Assembly (NCBI RefSeq): GCF_018343625.1
Contig: NZ_JAGYPG010000001.1
Location: 292,342 to 356,341, forward strand
Origin: Lederbergia citri
GTDB lineage: Bacteria > Bacillota > Bacilli > Bacillales > Bacillaceae_C
Length of the DNA: 64,000 bases
Reading direction: 5' to 3'
Position 1 is the first letter of the stretch. The number at the start of each line of letters is the position of its first letter. The notes beneath the pieces are model-generated. The model searched no databases. It was given only the letters and a program-made list of their open reading frames with translations, and was not told the DNA's origin. Shown here one piece after another: positions 56,175-64,000 of the stretch. A program made the position numbers and the translations under genes.

Positions 56175-56525
56175 ATGAAAAAGTTTTTACTTATTACAGC
56201 TGCTGTTATCTTAGCGATAATCGCACTATCAAGTGTAGGTCATATGATAGGAATGGCGATCAGCCTGTTTATTGTTTACTTTTCCTATAAGCAATTTATG
56301 GCTACAAATTCAACAGTAGGCAAAATCATTTGGGCATTGATCGGGTTGATTGGATTTTCGGGATTATTAGGAAGTCTGCCTGCTCTAGCGGGAGTTGCAG
56401 CTATTTACATCCTTTACACAGGATATAAAAATTGGGACAGAACAAAAGAGACACCAGTTGTTAAAAGTGAAGATCCATTTACCGGTTTTGATCGCGAATG
56501 GGCAAAATTAAAAAATCAAAAATAA
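56175..56525 (+). CDS. LiaI-like small membrane protein
   Basis: The 116-residue protein has three or four hydrophobic helices (residues 4-45 and 55-95) and a polar C-terminus (DPFTGFDREWAKLKNQ). It resembles the lmo0954-type membrane proteins that replace or correspond to LiaI. In B. subtilis LiaI anchors LiaH at the membrane under envelope stress. Its gene begins the operon with AAGGAGG and is 19 bases before liaH, supporting this partnership. Confidence 0.78.
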   Translation: MKKFLLITAAVILAIIALSSVGHMIGMAISLFIVYFSYKQFMATNSTVGKIIWALIGLIGFSGLLGSLPALAGVAAIYILYTGYKNWDRTKETPVVKSEDPFTGFDREWAKLKNQK

Positions 56526-56544
56526 AGAAACGAGGGAACATACG

Positions 56545-57207
56545 ATGACAAACTTTTTTGAAAAAATGAAACAATCGATTATTGACGATTTTCAAGGTGT
56601 GACAGAAGTGAAAGTAAATCAAAACCCTATTGCACAATTAAATAAATATGTTCGTGATAGTGAAAAAGAATTAGAAAAGGCCGGAAAATTAGTTGAAAGA
56701 CAAAGATTGTTAAAGAATGAATTTCATAAAGAATGGAAGCAAGCAACTGCTCTTGCAAATAAACGTAAAGAACAAAGGGATTTAGCCATTCACGCTGGTG
56801 AGGATGGATTGGCAGAGACTGCACTGCTCTATCAGGCGCAAGCAGAAGAGCAAGCAGATCGTCTCAAGAAGGCCTATGATACAGCTATCGAGCAATTGTC
56901 GGAGCTAGAACAGAAGCATGAAGAAATGAAATTAAAAGTAAAGGATATGCATATTAAGAGATTAGAACTTATGGGCAAGGAAAATGTCCTTTCAATGAAA
57001 GAAAAAATGAATAAGTTATTAAGTGAATCCGAGTTCGGTCAGGCGGCAGAAAATTTTGATTCAGTAGCATCCGAGATGAAGAAAAAAGAATCGAACTTTG
57101 ACGATGAATATGAAATTACCATTTTCGATGCCAAGATTCAAAAGCTGGCAAAAGAAATAAATAATGCAGAAAAACAAATCCAGAAACAAGAAAACGTGGT
57201 ACAATAA
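56545..57207 (+). CDS. liaH: PspA/IM30 family protein LiaH
   Basis: The 220-residue protein is almost entirely a long, charged coiled coil, typical of PspA/LiaH (NPIAQLNKYVRDSEKELEKA near residue 28 is the family helix). Such proteins assemble on damaged membranes and are the main output of LiaRS. It is somewhat diverged from B. subtilis LiaH. It lies between the LiaI-like gene and liaF, with no liaG. Confidence 0.87.
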   Translation: MTNFFEKMKQSIIDDFQGVTEVKVNQNPIAQLNKYVRDSEKELEKAGKLVERQRLLKNEFHKEWKQATALANKRKEQRDLAIHAGEDGLAETALLYQAQAEEQADRLKKAYDTAIEQLSELEQKHEEMKLKVKDMHIKRLELMGKENVLSMKEKMNKLLSESEFGQAAENFDSVASEMKKKESNFDDEYEITIFDAKIQKLAKEINNAEKQIQKQENVVQ

Positions 57208-57286
57208 CAAGTGTTTAAGAAAGGCGTAGTATGTCGCCTTTCTTTCCACTTTCATTATGGTTTTTTGGAGAAAGGAGGAGGATAAA

Positions 57287-58003
57287 ATGAAAAAGATGAG
57301 CAAAACGAGTCTAATTGGCTGGTTTATGCTAATTTCCGCCATTGGGATGGGATTTGAAATTCTTTTTAATTGGCGGCTTTTTATCCCTCTAGTTATAGGC
57401 TGTTTTCTTTTATATACAGCAAGAAACTCTCGAAAAAAAAGCAATGTTCGACTAATCATTGGTTTGTTTTTAATTGCCACTTCTATATTATCTTCGGCTT
57501 TTCTTAAATTCTTTATTTTAGTTGCAGTTATATATGGACTAATGCAGTACTCAAAAACGAAAAAGCTGACTAATCATATTGTCGTTAAAACAGTTGAACC
57601 TGATCCTAAATCGTCGGTATTGAAGAAAAAACAACCCTTTATTAAAAATATCTTTCTAGGAAGTCAAAAAGTAGTTAATGAAGTTTTTGAATGGGATGAT
57701 ATAAATATTCAATGTGGTCTTGGAGATACTGTCGTTGATCTTGGAATGACAATGCTTCCTCCTGGTGAGAGCACCGTCGTAATTAGAAGTTTTATTGGCA
57801 ATGTCCAATTGCTTGTTCCTTTTGATGCTTCCGTAGTTGTAAATCATTCAGGAATTAGTGGAAAGTTGAAAGTGTTTGATGAAGAAACTGAAATATTCAA
57901 TTCTAATATCATTTATCATCCTGACAGTAATGAAAATTCGGTGCGTACTATAAAAATTATTACGAATGTTATTGTTGGCAATGTTGAGGTGAGGAGAATA
58001 TGA
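57287..58003 (+). CDS. liaF: LiaF, inhibitor of the LiaS-LiaR system
   Basis: The 238-residue protein has four N-terminal membrane helices (residues 7-95, in pairs) and a C-terminal beta-rich cell-wall-active-antibiotics-response domain (from residue 120; DTVVDLGMTMLPPGESTVVI). LiaF holds LiaS in the off state. ATG at 57287 follows AAAGGAGGAGG; the ORF extends upstream without a signal. It overlaps liaS by ATGA. Confidence 0.9.
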   Translation: MKKMSKTSLIGWFMLISAIGMGFEILFNWRLFIPLVIGCFLLYTARNSRKKSNVRLIIGLFLIATSILSSAFLKFFILVAVIYGLMQYSKTKKLTNHIVVKTVEPDPKSSVLKKKQPFIKNIFLGSQKVVNEVFEWDDINIQCGLGDTVVDLGMTMLPPGESTVVIRSFIGNVQLLVPFDASVVVNHSGISGKLKVFDEETEIFNSNIIYHPDSNENSVRTIKIITNVIVGNVEVRRI

Positions 58004-59025
58004 GAATTCAAATTACATTCTCAATTTACTTTGCTTCAGCAGCCTTTATAGCTTCTATTTTTGTAGGTTCAGCCCTCATTTTTTTGATTGATGCAGACTG
58101 GTATACTGCACTGCTCCGAGAAAGTATTTTTTTATTGCCTAATGGAATTTTTATTTTACTTATTTGTATTATATTTGGAGCAGTCACGGGTTGGATTATT
58201 GGATATACTGTTCATCAAAAAAGTGATGAAGTAGCTGCAAGATTATTAGAAATTGAACAAGGAAATTATGAGTTCAATCCTGAAAAAAGAAAACATAATG
58301 ATGATTTTTTAATAATATGGCATAGAATAGAAGGAATTTCACGACGTCTTAAAGAACAAGCAATTGTACAACAAAAATTGGCTAACGAAAAAGTGGAATG
58401 GAATAATCAATTAAAAGAAGAAGTGTTGACGAAGGAACGAAACAGACTAGCTAGAGAGCTGCATGATTCTGTAAGTCAACAATTATTTGCTGCCACAATG
58501 CTTTTATCGGCTATTAATCAAAACCCAGATCCTACGAGTGAAACGGCAGTAAAGCAAAGAAAGCTCGTAGAAAGCATTATTAATGAAGCCCAAAGCGAAA
58601 TGAGAGCATTGCTTTTACACCTTAGACCTGTTCAACTCGAAGGCAAAAGCTTGAAATCGGGAATAGAAGAGCTGCTTTCTGAACTTACTTCTAAGTTGCC
58701 TTTAGAAGTGATATGGAATATTCAAGATATTAAATTGGATAAAGGTGTTGAAGATCATTTATTCCGGATTGTTCAAGAAGCGGTTTCGAATACTTTGAGA
58801 CATGCTAGGGCGAGCCTCTTGGAGGTCAATTTAAAGCAAATCAATCAAGTAATATTCTTAAAAATATTAGATAACGGGCGAGGGTTTGATATTGATAATG
58901 CTAAATCTGGTTCATATGGGTTAACGAATATAAAAGAACGGGCTTCTGAAATTGGCGGAAGTGTAAAAATGATCAGTATTATTGGAAAGGGATCAAATAT
59001 CGAAGTGAAAGTACCAATTTATTAA
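58000..59025 (+). CDS. liaS: Sensor histidine kinase LiaS
   Basis: The 341-residue kinase has two membrane helices with a very short outer loop (residues 8-70), a HAMP-like linker, a HisKA_3 box [16 protein letters not shown] with phospho-His near 153 and an HATPase domain with DNGRGFD and [12 protein letters not shown]. The short sensing loop fits an intramembrane-sensing kinase relying on LiaF. It is coupled to liaF by a four-base overlap, and the response regulator follows 16 bases later. Confidence 0.93.
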   Translation: MRIQITFSIYFASAAFIASIFVGSALIFLIDADWYTALLRESIFLLPNGIFILLICIIFGAVTGWIIGYTVHQKSDEVAARLLEIEQGNYEFNPEKRKHNDDFLIIWHRIEGISRRLKEQAIVQQKLANEKVEWNNQLKEEVLTKERNRLARELHDSVSQQLFAATMLLSAINQNPDPTSETAVKQRKLVESIINEAQSEMRALLLHLRPVQLEGKSLKSGIEELLSELTSKLPLEVIWNIQDIKLDKGVEDHLFRIVQEAVSNTLRHARASLLEVNLKQINQVIFLKILDNGRGFDIDNAKSGSYGLTNIKERASEIGGSVKMISIIGKGSNIEVKVPIY

Positions 59026-59041
59026 AAAAAGGATGAGGAGA

Positions 59042-59677
59042 ATGATAAAGGTACTACTTGTGGATGATCATGAAATGGTGCGCATCGGTGTCTCGGCATA
59101 TCTTTCAGTTCAGACGGATATTGAAGTAATTGGCGAAGCAGAAAATGGAGCAATAGGTTTAGAAATGGCTTTAGAATTACGACCAGATATTATTCTAATG
59201 GATCTTGTAATGGACCAAATGGACGGTATTGAAGCGACAAAAGCGATTATTAAGGAATGGCCCGATGCCAAAATTATTATTGTCACCAGCTTTTTGGATG
59301 ATGAAAAAGTGTATCCCGCTTTAGAAGCTGGAGCCGCTAGTTACATATTAAAAACGTCAACTGCCAGTGAAATTGCGGATGCTGTAAGGGCAACATATAA
59401 AGGACAATCCGTTCTTGAACCAGAAGTTACAGGAAAGATGATGGCCCGAATGAAACAGAGAAATAAACCTGTCCTTCATGAAAGCCTAACAAATCGGGAA
59501 TATGAAATATTATTGCTAATAGCTGAAGGAAAGACAAACCAAGAGATTGCTGAAGAATTATTTATTGGGTTAAAGACTGTCAAAACACATGTAAGTAATA
59601 TTTTGAGCAAGCTTGAAATACAAGACCGCACTCAAGCGGCTATTTATGCTTTTAAAAATCAACTAGTGAATCAATAA
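59042..59677 (+). CDS. liaR: Response regulator LiaR (NarL/VraR type)
   Basis: The 211-residue regulator has a receiver domain ([10 protein letters not shown]; phospho-Asp in ILMDLVM; Lys in LKTS) and a LuxR-type helix-turn-helix ([27 protein letters not shown], core [19 protein letters not shown]). It closely matches LiaR of B. subtilis. ATG at 59042 is eight bases from AAGGA. The gene 33 bases downstream is ktrC, which may receive readthrough. Confidence 0.93.
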   Translation: MIKVLLVDDHEMVRIGVSAYLSVQTDIEVIGEAENGAIGLEMALELRPDIILMDLVMDQMDGIEATKAIIKEWPDAKIIIVTSFLDDEKVYPALEAGAASYILKTSTASEIADAVRATYKGQSVLEPEVTGKMMARMKQRNKPVLHESLTNREYEILLLIAEGKTNQEIAEELFIGLKTVKTHVSNILSKLEIQDRTQAAIYAFKNQLVNQ

Positions 59678-59710
59678 TATACTTCATTTGATTAAACGGA
59701 GGAAATAACG

Positions 59711-60370
59711 TTGAAAAAACAATTCGCAGTTATTGGACTTGGAAGATTTGGAGGCAGTATTTGCAGGGAACTCGCAGAACAAGGAATGGAAGTATTGGCC
59801 ATGGATAAAAACGAGGATCGAGTTAATGAATTTGCCTCCATTGCTACACATGCAGTCATTGCAGATACCACAGATGAAAACATTTTAAAAAGCCTTGGAA
59901 TTCGAAATTTTGACCATGTTATCGTAGCGATAGGTGAAGATATTCAATCAAGTATATTGACAACACTAATGTTAAAGGAAATAGGAGTCAATCATATTAC
60001 AGTTAAAGCGCAAAACGATTATCATGAGAAAGTTCTATTAAAAATTGGAGCAGATTATGTCGTACATCCTGAAAGAGATATGGGAAGGCGTATTGCTCAC
60101 TATATTGTTTCTAATAATATATTAGATTACCTAGAATTATCAGATGAATATAGCATAGTTGAAATTAAAGTAAATGATTTACTTGCCGGACATTCATTAA
60201 TGGATTTGGATGTGAGGGCAAAATATGGCTTGAACATCGTTGCGATTAAAAGGGGAACAGAAATTATTGTATCTCCTCAAGCAGATGACCCTCTCAAAAA
60301 AGAGGATATCTTGATTGTAATTGGTGCTGATAGTGATATAAACAGATTTGAAAAGAAGGTAATGGAATAA
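59711..60370 (+). CDS. ktrC: KtrC, cytosolic gating subunit of Ktr potassium uptake
   Basis: The 219-residue RCK protein has a Rossmann RCK_N domain (VIGLGRFGGSICREL; acidic loop MDKNEDRV) and an RCK_C domain (from residue 140), the c-di-AMP site in KtrA/KtrC. It matches KtrC (YkqB) closely in motifs, with rnjA and rpoY next to it as in B. subtilis. It forms an octameric ring gating KtrD (406-1761). TTG start follows GGAGGAAATAACG. It is convergent with rnjA over a shared terminator. Confidence 0.94.
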   Translation: MKKQFAVIGLGRFGGSICRELAEQGMEVLAMDKNEDRVNEFASIATHAVIADTTDENILKSLGIRNFDHVIVAIGEDIQSSILTTLMLKEIGVNHITVKAQNDYHEKVLLKIGADYVVHPERDMGRRIAHYIVSNNILDYLELSDEYSIVEIKVNDLLAGHSLMDLDVRAKYGLNIVAIKRGTEIIVSPQADDPLKKEDILIVIGADSDINRFEKKVME

Positions 60371-60374
60371 AGTG

Positions 60375-60414
60375 AAAAGCTGCTGGCAAATTCGTAAAAT
60401 TGCCAGCAGCTTTT
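60375..60414. terminator. Bidirectional terminator between ktrC and rnjA
   Basis: AAAAGCTGCTGGCAA and TTGCCAGCAGCTTTT form a 15-bp stem with flanking A and T runs. Confidence 0.92.
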
Positions 60415-60419
60415 TATCA

Positions 60420-62087
60420 TTACACTTCCATAATAATTGGTAAAATCATCGGTTTACGCTTAGTCTTTTCATATAAAAATGGCGTCAACGTATCCGTTAT
60501 TTCATTTTTGATTTCGGACCATTGAGTCGTTTTCCGCTCCATAATTTTATTTAGATGTTTTCCAATCATTCGTTGGGCTTCATTAATCAAATCTCCGGAT
60601 TCACGCATATATACAAAGCCACGTGAAATAATATCCGGTCCTGCCGCAATCGTATGATTTTCCATATCTATGGAAACCACGACAATAACTAGACCCTCTT
60701 CAGAAAGAATTCGTCTGTCACGCAATACAATATTTCCGATATCACCTATTCCACTGCCATCTATATATACGGACCCGGAAGGAATTTTTCCAGCGATCTC
60801 CGCAGTTTGATCGGTCAATGCAAGTACATCCCCATTATCCATAATAAAGCAGTTTTCTTCAGGAACATCACAATCAATAGCCAACTGAGCATGTGTCTTT
60901 TGCATGCGAAACTCTCCGTGAATCGGCATGAAAAATTTTGGCTTCATTAATCGGAGCATTAATTTTTGCTCTTCCTGACTACCGTGACCGGATGTATGGA
61001 TATCGTTTAAGGATCCAGCAATTACATCAGCGCCGGCACGATATAATAAGTTAATTGTTCGATTAACGCTAATTGTATTACCTGGAATTGGAGAAGACGA
61101 GAAAACGACTGTATCTCCCGGTTGAATTTGAATTTGACGGTGAGTTCCATTCGCAATTCTTGATAATGCCGCCATAGGTTCACCTTGACTACCTGTGCAA
61201 AGAATCGTCACTTTATTGGCAGGGAGGCGATTTAGTTGCTGTGTGGATATGAACGTATCTTTTGGAGCACGAATATATCCGAGTTCTTGTCCAATTTCAA
61301 TTGCAGCGTCCATACTGCGTCCGAACACAGCAATCTTTCTCCCCGTTGCAACTGCAGCATCTGCTACTTGCTGAAGTCGATGAATATTTGAAGCAAAAGT
61401 TGCGAAAATTATTCGGCCATCTACTTTACGAAAAATGTCATTAATACTATCGCCGACTCGTCTTTCAGACATTGTAAAATTTGGAACTTCTGCATTTGTA
61501 CTATCTGATAATAGACAAAGGACACCTTCTTTTCCTATTTCAGCCATTTTAGTTAAATTTGCAGGCTCGCCAACAGGTGTAAAATCAAATTTGAAGTCCC
61601 CTGTATGGACGATGTTTCCTGGAGGCGTCTTTACTACAATTCCGTATGAATCAGGAATGCTGTGAGTCGTGCGGAAGAACGTTACCGATGTTTTTCTGAA
61701 TTTAATCACATCGTCCTCTTTGATTTCAAAAAATTTCGTTTGTCGTAAAAGACCGTGCTCTTCTAGTTTGTTTTTAATAAGCCCTATAGCTAATTTTCCT
61801 GCATAGATTGGAATATTTACTTGGCGAAGTAAATAAGGAATGCCTCCAATATGATCTTCATGACCGTGCGTTACAAATAATCCTTTTATTTTATCAACAT
61901 TTTTAACAATATACGTATAATCAGGAATGACATAGTCAATCCCTAGCAATTCGTCTTCCGGGAACTTGATGCCAGCGTCAATTAATATAATTTCATCTTG
62001 AAATTGTACGCCATATGTGTTTTTTCCAATTTCGCCTAGCCCTCCAAGAGCAAAAACTGCTGTTTGGTCATTTTTTACAAATTTCAT
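60420..62087 (-). CDS. rnjA: Ribonuclease J1
   Basis: The 555-residue metallo-beta-lactamase/beta-CASP nuclease has [10 protein letters not shown] near residue 75 (HxHxDH), HTGDFKFD, a beta-CASP domain and PIHGEFRM in its C-terminal half. RNase J1 is the 5'-3' exonuclease and endonuclease of mRNA decay and rRNA maturation. Length equals that of B. subtilis RnjA. Its start overlaps the rpoY stop by four bases (ATGA), so both are coexpressed. Confidence 0.96.
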   Translation of the reverse strand: MKFVKNDQTAVFALGGLGEIGKNTYGVQFQDEIILIDAGIKFPEDELLGIDYVIPDYTYIVKNVDKIKGLFVTHGHEDHIGGIPYLLRQVNIPIYAGKLAIGLIKNKLEEHGLLRQTKFFEIKEDDVIKFRKTSVTFFRTTHSIPDSYGIVVKTPPGNIVHTGDFKFDFTPVGEPANLTKMAEIGKEGVLCLLSDSTNAEVPNFTMSERRVGDSINDIFRKVDGRIIFATFASNIHRLQQVADAAVATGRKIAVFGRSMDAAIEIGQELGYIRAPKDTFISTQQLNRLPANKVTILCTGSQGEPMAALSRIANGTHRQIQIQPGDTVVFSSSPIPGNTISVNRTINLLYRAGADVIAGSLNDIHTSGHGSQEEQKLMLRLMKPKFFMPIHGEFRMQKTHAQLAIDCDVPEENCFIMDNGDVLALTDQTAEIAGKIPSGSVYIDGSGIGDIGNIVLRDRRILSEEGLVIVVVSIDMENHTIAAGPDIISRGFVYMRESGDLINEAQRMIGKHLNKIMERKTTQWSEIKNEITDTLTPFLYEKTKRKPMILPIIMEV

Positions 62088-62302
62088 GATGACACATTCT
62101 CCTGTAGTTTAAAATGCTCACTTTCTTTCTCGTATTCGAGGTATGCACCTTCCAATAATTGAATAAATTCAATATTGATTTGTTGGTCTTTTAGCAATTT
62201 GCGAACGGCACGCTCATTGTCTGCTTCCATATACATGGATTTTGTTTTTTCGCGAACTGGCATTTCGCTTTTACTATCTTGATAATACACTTTGTACATC
62301 AT
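62084..62302 (-). CDS. rpoY: RNA polymerase epsilon subunit RpoY
   Basis: The 72-residue protein (YkzG type) begins [18 protein letters not shown], with [18 protein letters not shown] in the middle, a Gp2-like fold that binds RNA polymerase of Firmicutes. It always precedes rnjA in this group. The AAGGAGAG site is close to the ATG. Confidence 0.93.
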   Translation of the reverse strand: MMYKVYYQDSKSEMPVREKTKSMYMEADNERAVRKLLKDQQINIEFIQLLEGAYLEYEKESEHFKLQENVSS

Positions 62303-62415
62303 TTTTATCTCTCCTTAACTCCGTTGTCTATTATTAAAATTATTTGGGACAACTTAATCATTATTATTTTTATTTTAATACTAGATGCAAACAGCTTAAT
62401 TTAATAAAGAATAAG

Positions 62416-62436
62416 CCCTCCGAAAAAAACAGAGGG
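62416..62436 (-). terminator. Weak hairpin terminator after the possible peptide gene
   Basis: CCCTCCG and CAGAGGG (one G-T pair) flank a 7-base loop. The reverse-strand tract after it is only moderately T-rich. Confidence 0.5.
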
Positions 62437-62450
62437 ACCTTAATTGTTCA

Positions 62451-62522
62451 TTAAGCAATTGTTTTTTTTCTAAGTAAATCTTTCCACCGTTTTAAAAGCT
62501 TTTTTCTCAGCTTCTTAAACAT
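62451..62522 (-). CDS. Possible 23-residue cationic amphipathic peptide
   Basis: A 24-codon reading frame starts with ATG nine bases after AAGGAG. The product begins MFKKLRKKLLKRWKDLL and has eight Lys, three Arg and one Asp. Hydrophobic Phe, Leu and Trp residues line one side of a helix, so it would be membrane-active or nucleic-acid-binding. A hairpin follows the stop. It is upstream of and in the same direction as rpoY-rnjA, or separately transcribed. No family is recognised, and so short a frame may be chance. Confidence 0.4.
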   Translation of the reverse strand: MFKKLRKKLLKRWKDLLRKKTIA

Positions 62523-62730
62523 TGTGGATCACTCCTTATTATCTATTTTAACCGATACGAGTGCAAAGTAAAAGCAACTTGCAAATAGAAGAGGTAAATT
62601 TATGCAACTTTTTTTGTTAAAATAAATAGGATATGTTTTTATAATGCATTATTCTTAAACATTGCTTGTGTCAATATACTAAAACCTCCACGTAATATAC
62701 CAATGTTGGCTTGCCCTAGGAAGTGGACTA

Positions 62731-62805
62731 GTACTTATTTCAGTCTAGCTCCAAGCTCAATCTGCTCTAGCTCAAAAGCCATAGGCCGGTGCCTTGCAAT
62801 TTTCT
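62731..62805 (-). repeat. Decayed family A remnant
   Basis: CAGTCTAGCTCCAAGCTC and GCCGGTGCCTTGCAATTTTC echo the outer ends of copy A4. The rest of 62523-62886 is AT-rich with no feature. Confidence 0.45.
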
Positions 62806-62886
62806 AATTTTATTATATGCTTTCTATACGTTCTCTATCATAAAGTTAAAAAGAAATAGAAGAATTCAACAAGAGGAGTTTGTTAA

Positions 62887-63720
62887 ATGAAAAAAATAGT
62901 TTTCTTTGATATTGACGGGACATTACTTGACGATGAAAAAAATCTACCTGCTTCTACTAAAGAAGCAATTAAAACACTGCAGGAGAAAGGTATCTATACG
63001 GCAATTGCAACGGGAAGAGCACCTTTTATGGTTACTAAACTGCTTGAAGAATTAAATATGGAATCATTTGTAAGTTTTAATGGTCAATATGTTGTGTTTA
63101 GGAATGAAGTAGTTTATGCAAATCCTTTAGATACAAGTGAACTAAAAAAGTTAATAAAATCAGCGGAAGATCATCTTCATCATTTAGTATTTTTAAATGA
63201 ATCTACTTTAAAATCTAATGTAAAATTTGATCAGCGGGTGAAAGAAAGTCTTGGAACTCTCCAAATGGTTCATCCTGAGTATGACCCAAGCTTTTACGAA
63301 AAAACCGATATTTATCAAGCGCTATTGTTTGCAAAAGAAGGTGAGGATTCATATCTTACAGAGTTCGAGAAAAACCTTACTTTTATTAGATGGCATGAGG
63401 AATCGATGGATGTTGTGCCGAAAGGTGGATCAAAAGCAGAAGGAATAAAAAAACTTATTGAAAGACTAGGGTTCGAAATGGAAAATGTGTATGCATTTGG
63501 AGATGGTTTGAATGATATTGAAATGCTGCAAACAGTTGGTACCGGGATTGCGATGGGAAATGCACATGAAGCAGTAAAAATGCATGCTGACCTTATTACT
63601 TCCAATGTTGATGATAATGGGATAGTAAATGGTTTAATTAAAGTGGGGCTACTAGAGGAAAATTTTGAAATTATTAAAACAAAAGCGCAAGCGCCTGTTA
63701 GCGACGTACAAACTTTTTAG
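62887..63720 (+). CDS. ykrA: Cof-type HAD-IIB phosphatase (YkrA-like)
   Basis: The 277-residue phosphatase has HAD motif I FFDIDGTLLDD at the N-terminus, motif II ATGRAPF near 43, the type IIB cap and motifs III/IV GGSKAEGI and FGDGLNDIEML. It matches YkrA, which follows rpoY in B. subtilis, and probably dephosphorylates sugar phosphates or flavin-related substrates. The expected length is about 257. The last 13 codons (from about 63680) come from a repeat, giving a foreign tail ending APVSDVQTF. AGAGGAG precedes the ATG. Confidence 0.9.
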   Translation: MKKIVFFDIDGTLLDDEKNLPASTKEAIKTLQEKGIYTAIATGRAPFMVTKLLEELNMESFVSFNGQYVVFRNEVVYANPLDTSELKKLIKSAEDHLHHLVFLNESTLKSNVKFDQRVKESLGTLQMVHPEYDPSFYEKTDIYQALLFAKEGEDSYLTEFEKNLTFIRWHEESMDVVPKGGSKAEGIKKLIERLGFEMENVYAFGDGLNDIEMLQTVGTGIAMGNAHEAVKMHADLITSNVDDNGIVNGLIKVGLLEENFEIIKTKAQAPVSDVQTF

Positions 63721-64000
63721 GGTTCTGACGAGATAAAGGAAACACGATGAGCCACGAAAAGCGGAAGGCGCCTGAATAAAAGAAGAAAGGCTAAGTACGC
63801 AACGTCCTGTTGCAGGCTCAAGCAGCGACGTCCTGTCGCTTCGCCTGCACTAGTACATCCATGTACGTCGCAACGCCTTCCTGACCCGCATCCTGCGGGC
63901 ATCCGACAAGCAAATGTTCTGAGTCAAAAAAGTCGCTCTTTGACTTTATTGACGCGGGTTTTTGACCTCGAGGGGTTGGCGCCCGTAGCTGGACATTAAA
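63680..64000 (+). repeat. Modular intergenic repeat, family A, copy A5 (cut by window end)
   Basis: The left end (AAAAGCGCAAGCGCCTG) lies inside the ykrA-like gene. It contains the hairpins at 63799-63813, 63825-63839 and 63853-63866 and the module up to GTAGCTGGACA. The right end is beyond the window. Confidence 0.88.

Noticed and set aside
62523..62580. TTGCAC-17-GATAAT promoter for the small peptide
   Set aside because: Transcription would begin inside the ribosome site, and the -35 match is poor.
1..64000. CRISPR array, prophage, tRNA or rRNA genes, transposases
   Set aside because: Scanned for regular spacers, integrase or phage structural genes, cloverleaf sequences and transposase motifs; none seen.

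Overview
The window comes from a low-GC, endospore-forming Bacillaceae (Firmicutes) chromosome. It carries an alpha/beta small acid-soluble spore protein, a Spo0E-family phosphatase, CtsR-type operators, RNA polymerase epsilon (rpoY), RNase J1, KtrC/KtrD, the Lia cell-envelope stress module and many genes whose order follows the ykr-ykv-ykw-yku-ykn part of the Bacillus subtilis map. No rRNA, tRNA, CRISPR array, prophage or transposase gene was seen. Housekeeping synteny blocks alternate with inserted accessory blocks.

Layout. 1-4.6 kb: sspD-like gene, potassium channel ktrD, meso-diaminopimelate dehydrogenase ddh and a B12-binding radical SAM gene. 4.7-9 kb: membrane acyltransferase, Spo0E-like protein and a three-gene sugar-metabolism cluster (isomerase/epimerase, SMP-30 lactonase, SDR). 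9-14.6 kb: clpE with three CtsR boxes, ykvI, a lipoprotein, a CPBP protease and ykvS. 14.8-18.2 kb: a short MoxR-DUF58-DUF4129 operon. 18.3-20.3 kb: ptsHI. 20.9-28.3 kb: ydeI-like gene, a GntR-controlled oxidoreductase cluster and a ykwC-like gene. 28.3-32.5 kb: cheV, ykyB, ykuJ, darB/ykuL and ccpC. 32.5-44.6 kb: a 12-kb, tightly coupled eight-gene operon (large exported protein, ABC ATPase and permease, coiled-coil membrane protein, MoxR, DUF58 and two vWA membrane proteins) sitting between ccpC and ykuU. 44.9-49.8 kb: peroxiredoxin ykuU, thioredoxin-like ykuV and a heterodimeric ABC exporter. 50-55 kb: fdhD, an FdhF/YdeP-type molybdoenzyme and an MFS transporter. 55-60.4 kb: cvfB, liaI-like, liaH, liaF, liaS, liaR and ktrC. 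60.4-63.7 kb: rnjA, rpoY, a possible 23-codon cationic peptide gene and a ykrA-like HAD phosphatase.

How the genes relate. KtrC and KtrD are the two halves of one potassium uptake system but lie 58 kb apart; DarB, a cyclic-di-AMP target, is also present. ClpE, Lia, YkuU/YkuV and the envelope ABC genes form a stress-response theme. There are two independent MoxR/DUF58 loci, one minimal and one elaborate.

The most unusual non-coding structure is a family of modular intergenic repeats (about 150-490 bp, five recognisable copies plus remnants). They share ends, differ by internal modules, form hairpins, carry consensus DnaA boxes in two copies and supply the stop codons or C-terminal codons of two neighbouring genes. 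A PerR-box-like site with a consensus promoter in front of ykuU and an SDR lacking the YxxxK motif are other points to check. All functional calls are from reading the sequence and remembered families; no database search was run.
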